A DNA stretch of 64,000 nucleotides, from assembly GCF_037893015.1 (NCBI RefSeq), contig NC_133660.1, positions 166,968,363 through 167,032,362 of the forward strand. The letters run 5' to 3'. The DNA is from Macrotis lagotis. Lineage: Eukaryota; Chordata; Mammalia; Peramelemorphia; Peramelidae. The notes beneath the pieces were generated by a model. It was not told the DNA's origin. It searched no databases and was given only the letters and a program-made list of their open reading frames with translations. Shown here in pieces: positions 59,287-64,000 of the stretch (the stretch's first letter is position 1; each line of letters starts with the position of its first letter). The position numbers and the translations under genes were made by a program.

Positions 59287-59689
59287 TTGGCCTCTGCTTC
59301 TTGCTTTATATGTACCAAGAAGCTATAAGTGACTTTTAAAAATATGTGGAATATTTCTAAAATTAATAGCCCATAGCAAACTATAGAAAGGTTGACTATT
59401 TTGTTACTGAGTTTTCATTTTCTCTGATAATTGTGATTGTATCATTCATTTTTTGTTTTGCTTTTATGATCTGGTAATTATAAAAATTCTTATTGTATGA
59501 AATCATATAATAGGGACTTAAAGGAAAAAAAATGTAGGATCCCAAACTTAAATTTATTGTATTAAACTTCTGTGGTAGTTTAGGACTTTTTTGTTTTGTT
59601 TTGTTTTACTGATATTTTGCAAATCTTTTAGGCTAATATTACTGTTATTGGCAGCATCAATTCTTGTGGTTTATTTCTATTTATAAATT

Positions 59690-59855
59690 TTTCAGAAAAG
59701 TATATTTTTGGTGCACATAGATCCTTTGCCATAAAAAGCTCTTTCATTTTAATTTTCAGAAAAGGATATTTTTGGTGCATATAGATCCTTTAAATACTTT
59801 AATAGAATATATTGACAATTTGCAGTAAAAAACTTTCATTTTAATTATCATCTTC
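59690..59855. repeat. Imperfect direct duplication
   Basis: TTTTCAGAAAAG(T/G)ATATTTTTGGTGCA(C/T)ATAGATCCTTT occurs twice (about 59691 and 59754). Both are followed by a CTTTCATTTTAAT end, with about 38 extra bp in the second copy. Confidence 0.85.
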
Positions 59856-59939
59856 ATGCAAATTATTAATTTTATATATTTAGCCTTAGTCACATGAGTT
59901 CTATTTGTTCATCTTTGATTGACTATAACAAACTGTCTT

Positions 59940-61130
59940 ATTAAAGGCACCTCAAACTCAGCATCTCCAAAACTAAACTTGTTACCACTTCCTTAAACCA
60001 TATCTCCCTTTTTTTACTTTCTTATTTCTAGCATGGGGACCAGAAACGTTTTTTCTCCTTTAAAAAATTTTTATTTTCCAATTACATGCAAAGATAGTTT
60101 TCAACATCATCCTTTTGTAAGTTTTTGAATTCCACCTTTTTCTATTACCTTCCTCCCCTCCTTTCACCACTTCCATGGCAGTAAACAATCTGATACAGGT
60201 TGTACATGTAGTCTTGTTTAGCATATTTTCATATTAGTCATGTTGTGATAGAGGAATTAGAACTAAGTTGGGGGGGCATGAGAAAGAAAGAAAAAACACA
60301 AGTTTTAAAAAGAAAACAGCATGCTTTGCTCAGCATTTAGAATACATAGTTTTTTCCTCTGGATGTGACTGGCATTGTGTATAGCAGGTCTCCTAGGATT
60401 ATTCTAGAACTCTGAACTGCTGTGAGGAGCTGTATCCTTCATAGTTGATCTCTACAAGTGTAACTGTTAATGTGTACCGTGTTCTCCTGGGAAACAATAT
60501 CTTTTTAGTTACCCGTGTTTCTAATATTGGTGCTATCTTTGATTGCTCCCTCTCACCAGCTCCAAATTGGGTGACAAACCTCCGCAACATCTTTTATTAC
60601 CCTAGTTCAATCCCTCATCACTTCTCACCTGGATTATTTCAATAGCCTTGTAATTGTTCTTTCTCTCTCAGGGCTCTTCTCACTCTAATCCATGTTTCAC
60701 ATGGTCACATTTTTCCTAAAGTGCAGATCTGATGATGTTCCCTCCAATGAATTCTTATTTTCTTTAGGATGAAGTACAAGTTCCTCTGTTTGGCTCTTAA
60801 AACCCTCCAAAATGTGACCCACATCTACTTTTTTAGCCTTATCTTGTTTTTCCTCAGCCAGGAGAGTTGGGCTCCTATCTTTTTCTGGCATGCATTCCTT
60901 TTTCACCCCTATCTTTTAGATCACTCATTGCTTTCAAATCTGGTTTCTATCTCTGCCCTAGCTTACTTTATTATGTAGATACTCATTTACTAGTCATTTA
61001 CACTGGTAGATTGTGAGCTCCTTGAACCTACAGAACTCTGATTTTTGTCTTTGTGTCTGTCCCCAGGAAATAGTGTTTGCCCAATTTCTAGCATATAGTT
61101 GGCACTTAATGCTGTTGAGTGATTGAACTG
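59940..61130 (+). mobile_element. L2-type LINE, sense, split by an L1
   Basis: 59940-60030 ('aaaggcacctcaaactcagc', 'tccaaaactaaacttgtta') and 60530-61130 ('ctcacctggattatttcaat', 'aagtacaagttcctctgttt', 'taaaaccctccaaaatgtga') make one L2-type coding region and 3' end, ending near 'ttggcacttaatgctgttg'. The antisense L1 sits between. Confidence 0.75.
60055..60515 (-). mobile_element. L1 LINE 3' end, antisense
   Basis: 'ccaattacatgcaaagatag', 'catgttgtgatagaggaatt' and 'cctctggatgtgactggcat' match 49662-49882 plus 52440-52520. Confidence 0.8.
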
Positions 61131-61268
61131 CTCTTTAATCAAAGGTGAAATATGTTACTAAAATACTGACCTTATTTGGCATTTTCCCCTTTAGGATTTT
61201 TTTTTTTTTTTTTTAGGAATCCTTTCTTAAGTATTTAATCTTTTTTGATTTCTCTTTTTTCCTTGCAG

Positions 61269-61290
61269 AGAATGTCTTGGGAAGCATGAG
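61269..61290 (+). CDS. NFXL1: NFXL1 22-nt microexon
   Basis: A strong polypyrimidine tract and ccttgcag acceptor precede A GAA TGT CTT GGG AAG CAT GAG, then a GTGAGT donor. The first base completes a Thr codon with AC from 48437, giving T-ECLGKHE, which then joins [10 protein letters not shown] in the next exon. Human NFXL1 as I recall it reads [18 protein letters not shown] at this place, so the exon is real. Entry phase 2, exit phase 0. Introns on its sides are about 12.8 kb and 1.5 kb. Confidence 0.95.
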
Positions 61291-61509
61291 GTGAGTCCTG
61301 GGTAGTGATTATTAAAAAGCAATTATTACAAAGTTTGCAATAAATATTTGTTATATACAAGAATAAAAATAAAGTTGAAACACTATTATTTTAGCAGGTA
61401 TATCCCAAAGCCCAAATATTTTGATTCAATTAACTTTATAATTTCAGAGTATTTTTAATTGAGAATACCAGAAAGATTTATGCAATAGAGAAGAAAGATA
61501 GTTTAGTTC

Positions 61510-61645
61510 TTCAGTTTGGTTTTTAGCAGAATCCTAGAAATTTAGAGCTCCATAGTTAGTCTAGTCTGTAGAATCTGTAGTCTGTACAGATGAAGAGATT
61601 GAAGCCCAGTAAGGGTAGGTGAACTCCCTAAGGTTTTGAAAGCTA
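61510..61645 (-). mobile_element. MIR-like SINE
   Basis: 'gaatcctagaaatttagagc', 'acagatgaagagattgaagc'. Confidence 0.5.
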
Positions 61646-61684
61646 CTGACAGTGAAGGTTACACCCTTCTCATCCCATCATTGT

Positions 61685-61900
61685 TGGGAGATGGTGGTAG
61701 TGCAGTGAATAAAATGTTGGGATTGGAATCAGGAAGACTAGTTCCATTCTGCCTTTCTAGCTATGATCTTGACCAAGTCACTAGACCTGCTTCAGTCTGT
61801 TTAATAATAGCCACTATACAATGTAGTTGTGGAAAGGATCACATGATAGAACATGTAAGGTGCTACATAAATATTACGTTGACCACAGCATTCATTTTAA
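61685..61900 (+). mobile_element. MIR/MAR1-type SINE
   Basis: 'gtagtgcagtgaataaaatg', 'ggaatcaggaagactag', 'tgaccaagtcactagacc', then 'gtaaggtgctacataaatatta'. Confidence 0.6.
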
Positions 61901-62780
61901 GAAACTTTGAAAAGGCTATTTCATTACTAATAAATTCTAGAATATATCTTTAGATGTAATCTAAATTTTACTTCTGAAATTCAGTCAGGTAATTCTTGAA
62001 GATCAGTTTTTGAAAAAGGAATGTCAAAAAGTATGTCATACAACCTAAGATTGTTTTTCTTTATCATGATGTTGTTTGCTTTGGGTGATGTTAAGGGAAG
62101 CCATTTAAAACATGGTAATCTCAACCATTTCTTTTTTTAATTTATCTTGTTATTTCATAAGTGTACTGTAAAATTTTCTGGTAGAGAGAGAGACAAAGGT
62201 ATGTCTATGTTCAGAGTTAAAATATACAGACAGCTCCATTACCTAATTATTGTTTCTAGTTTAAACATATCCATTTCTTTATTATTAAGACTGTTGGAGG
62301 AACAGTCTTTACCATGAATTTTGTAAATATTTTAGCATTTTATGTTTTACTCAAAATGCCAGGAGAGGTGGTGTCAGTGGGGTGTTAGTATATGTTTTAT
62401 AAGCTGATTTTTGTAATATAATTTAGTTGGACTAAGCAATTAAGGAATTTTTGAAAATACTCATTCAATATTAGAGGACCTAATTTTGGGGACAATAATC
62501 CAATATCTGTTAGAGACTTGATTGCTGGTTGGAAAATATGGCCTGTCATTAAGAACACTGAGACCAGAAGGACTCTAATTACCTTCATATTTTAGGTCTT
62601 ATTGATAAGAGAAGTCTGAGTTAATTCTAACATAAAACTTGAAAAATTAGGTTGTGATTATAATTTAAGTTAAATAATTTATTTTTTCACTGTCAAAATT
62701 AGCTGTTACCATTGGAGCAGGATCATATATAAAACATAAGTGTTAAAATGTATATTTTCCTGCTTTTCTTACTGTTGCAG

Positions 62781-62921
62781 ATCAGTCCCCTACCATGTCA
62801 TGCTGTGGGTCCTTATTCTTGTAAGAGATTTTGTGGACGGAATCTAGATTGTCAAAATCATACTTGTATGATGGAGTGTCATAAAGTCACTGAAATGAAG
62901 GGCTATGTGGATGAAAAAAAG
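62781..62921 (+). CDS. NFXL1: NFXL1 internal exon, last one in the window
   Basis: Acceptor ttactgttgcag, donor AAAAAG|GTAGCA, 141 nt = 47 codons, phase 0 at both ends. It encodes [33 protein letters not shown] and [14 protein letters not shown]. This is another NF-X1 finger unit (C-x3-H...C-x3-C...H-x-C). The last third ([11 protein letters not shown]) is diverged from the remembered human KTDGCTGKNK, as expected of a linker. The gene continues beyond 64000; the remaining fingers and the C-terminal membrane segment are outside. Confidence 0.96.
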
Positions 62922-63172
62922 GTAGCATTCTTATTTTTATAAGTAATCATGCTTAACAGAATAGATTTTTGACAGGAATCTTGTCAATTCTTTCATTAGT
63001 ACTAACATTTAGGATTTTAAAATAATTTTGTTACTTCTGTGGAGCTGTGATGTTGATAATGTGAATGTATACCCATAGTAGTACAGATTGGAAACCATTT
63101 ATACCTTCTTTTACAGTGCTGTTCTTATCTTGTGTCTTTACGTGAATTTTTCCATAAAGAATCCACTTGGCT

Positions 63173-63342
63173 GGGGCGGCTAGGTGGCGCAGTGGATAAA
63201 GCACCGGCCCTGGAGTCAGGAGTACCTGGGTTCAAATCCAGGCTCAGACACTTAATAATTACCTAGCTGTGTGGCCTTGGGCAAGCCACTTAACCCCATT
63301 TGCCTTGCAAAAAACTAAAAAAAAAAAAGAAAGAAAAAGAAA
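63173..63342 (+). mobile_element. WSINE-like SINE, young-looking
   Basis: Near-consensus copy (gggcggctaggtggcgcagtg ... ttgccttgcaaaaaactaaa) with intact A/B-box-like segments and an A-rich tail. Confidence 0.95.
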
Positions 63343-63639
63343 AATGTGGTCACTGTTAAGTATATTCAAATTTTTTTCCTTTGTCTTTGGTTTATTGGTG
63401 CTAGTCATTACTTTCTTCTCTTCCCCCAACTCTTCAGTATCCCCTTCCTCATTTTTAATCAACAGAATTCCCCTCCAATATAGAAGCATAAATAGCATCA
63501 GAAATCAGTATAATGACCATATCTGGCAATTTCTGATTGAGTCTTCAAGCATAGTCCACTGCTTTTCTGCTAAGACAAGGAAGAGATGCTTACCTAGCAG
63601 TTCAGTGATATCACAATTAACTATTGATTTATCAGGGTC

Positions 63640-64000
63640 CTGAAGTCTTTCAGTTTTTTAACATCATTTTAGGTATTGTATAAATTGCTCTCCTGTTTCT
63701 GCTCACTTTGCTATAAGTCTTTCCAAGTTTCCTACATTTCTTCCCCAAAATTCTTCTTTTGGTGCAAAAGTATTCTGTTACATTCATTTTTATTTAGTCT
63801 TTTGATGGACTTTCTGTTCTTTGCTATCATAAAAATGTAGCTATAATAAATCTTTTTGTTTATATGAGATTTTTGCCTAGTAGTCATATTGCTGTTTTAG
63901 AAAGTATGTATATTTTAGTGACTTTCCTAGCATGATTCCAAACTGGCATCAAGAATAATCAGACCAATTCATAACTATCAATAGGGAATAGCCCAGTTAA
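63640..64000 (-). mobile_element. Old L1 LINE fragment, antisense
   Basis: 'ctcctgtttctgctcacttt', 'gtctttccaagtttcctac', 'gatttttgcctagtagtcat' and 'tccaaactggcatcaagaat' are decayed inverted ORF2 C-terminal words; it runs off the window. Confidence 0.55.

Noticed and set aside
63269..63643. 124-codon plus frame
   Set aside because: Starts in the SINE and reads through its A-rich tail into unassigned intron.

Overview
This is a vertebrate, almost certainly marsupial, nuclear window. The evidence is roughly 25 copies of a tRNA-derived SINE with the typical marsupial head, older MAR1/MIR-type SINEs, L2-type LINE remnants, marsupial-style L1 ORF2 fragments and L1-derived ORF1-only (HAL1-type) elements. 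The SINE consensus (TTAATAATTACCTAGCTGTG in the body, TTGCAAAAACCTAAAA tail) resembles the Australian WSINE type, so an Australian marsupial, perhaps a dasyurid, is my best guess. That guess is from memory and not proven. AT-rich introns, GT-AG splice sites and one CpG island fit a mammal.

Only one protein-coding gene can be supported: NFXL1 (NF-X1-type zinc finger-like 1), on the + strand. It starts inside a CpG island (about 20.75-21.97 kb) and runs off the right edge. I find the first coding exon (ATG at 21626), the 3' part of an exon at the edge of an assembly gap (23753-23848), and five later exons (34404-34494, 46283-46403, 46955-47114, 48346-48437 and a 22-nt microexon at 61269-61290), then one at 62781-62921. 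Splice phases join without error across every visible junction. The middle of the N-terminal half, including the expected RING-like finger and first NF-X1 repeats, is absent. It must lie in the 100-N placeholder gap at 23653-23752.

Layout. 1-20.7 kb: intergenic sequence with no supported gene, made of L1, L2, SINE, MIR, a solo LTR and microsatellites. 20.7-22 kb: CpG-island promoter with two ZNF143/THAP11-like motifs, an E-box, a CCAAT box and GC boxes, then exon 1. 22-23.07 kb: a 1.1-kb almost pure pyrimidine tract in intron 1. 23.65-23.75 kb: gap. 23.75-64 kb: NFXL1 exons in long introns filled with transposons. Most L1 copies there are antisense to the gene; the two ORF1-only elements are in sense.

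I found no convincing new biological system. The items most worth a second look are the gap that hides about half the gene, the 22-nt microexon behind a 12.8-kb intron, the polypyrimidine tract, the paired promoter motifs, the two GT/CA hairpins, and several nested insertions that can be ordered in time by their target-site duplications. Repeat family names are from memory and were not checked against a library.
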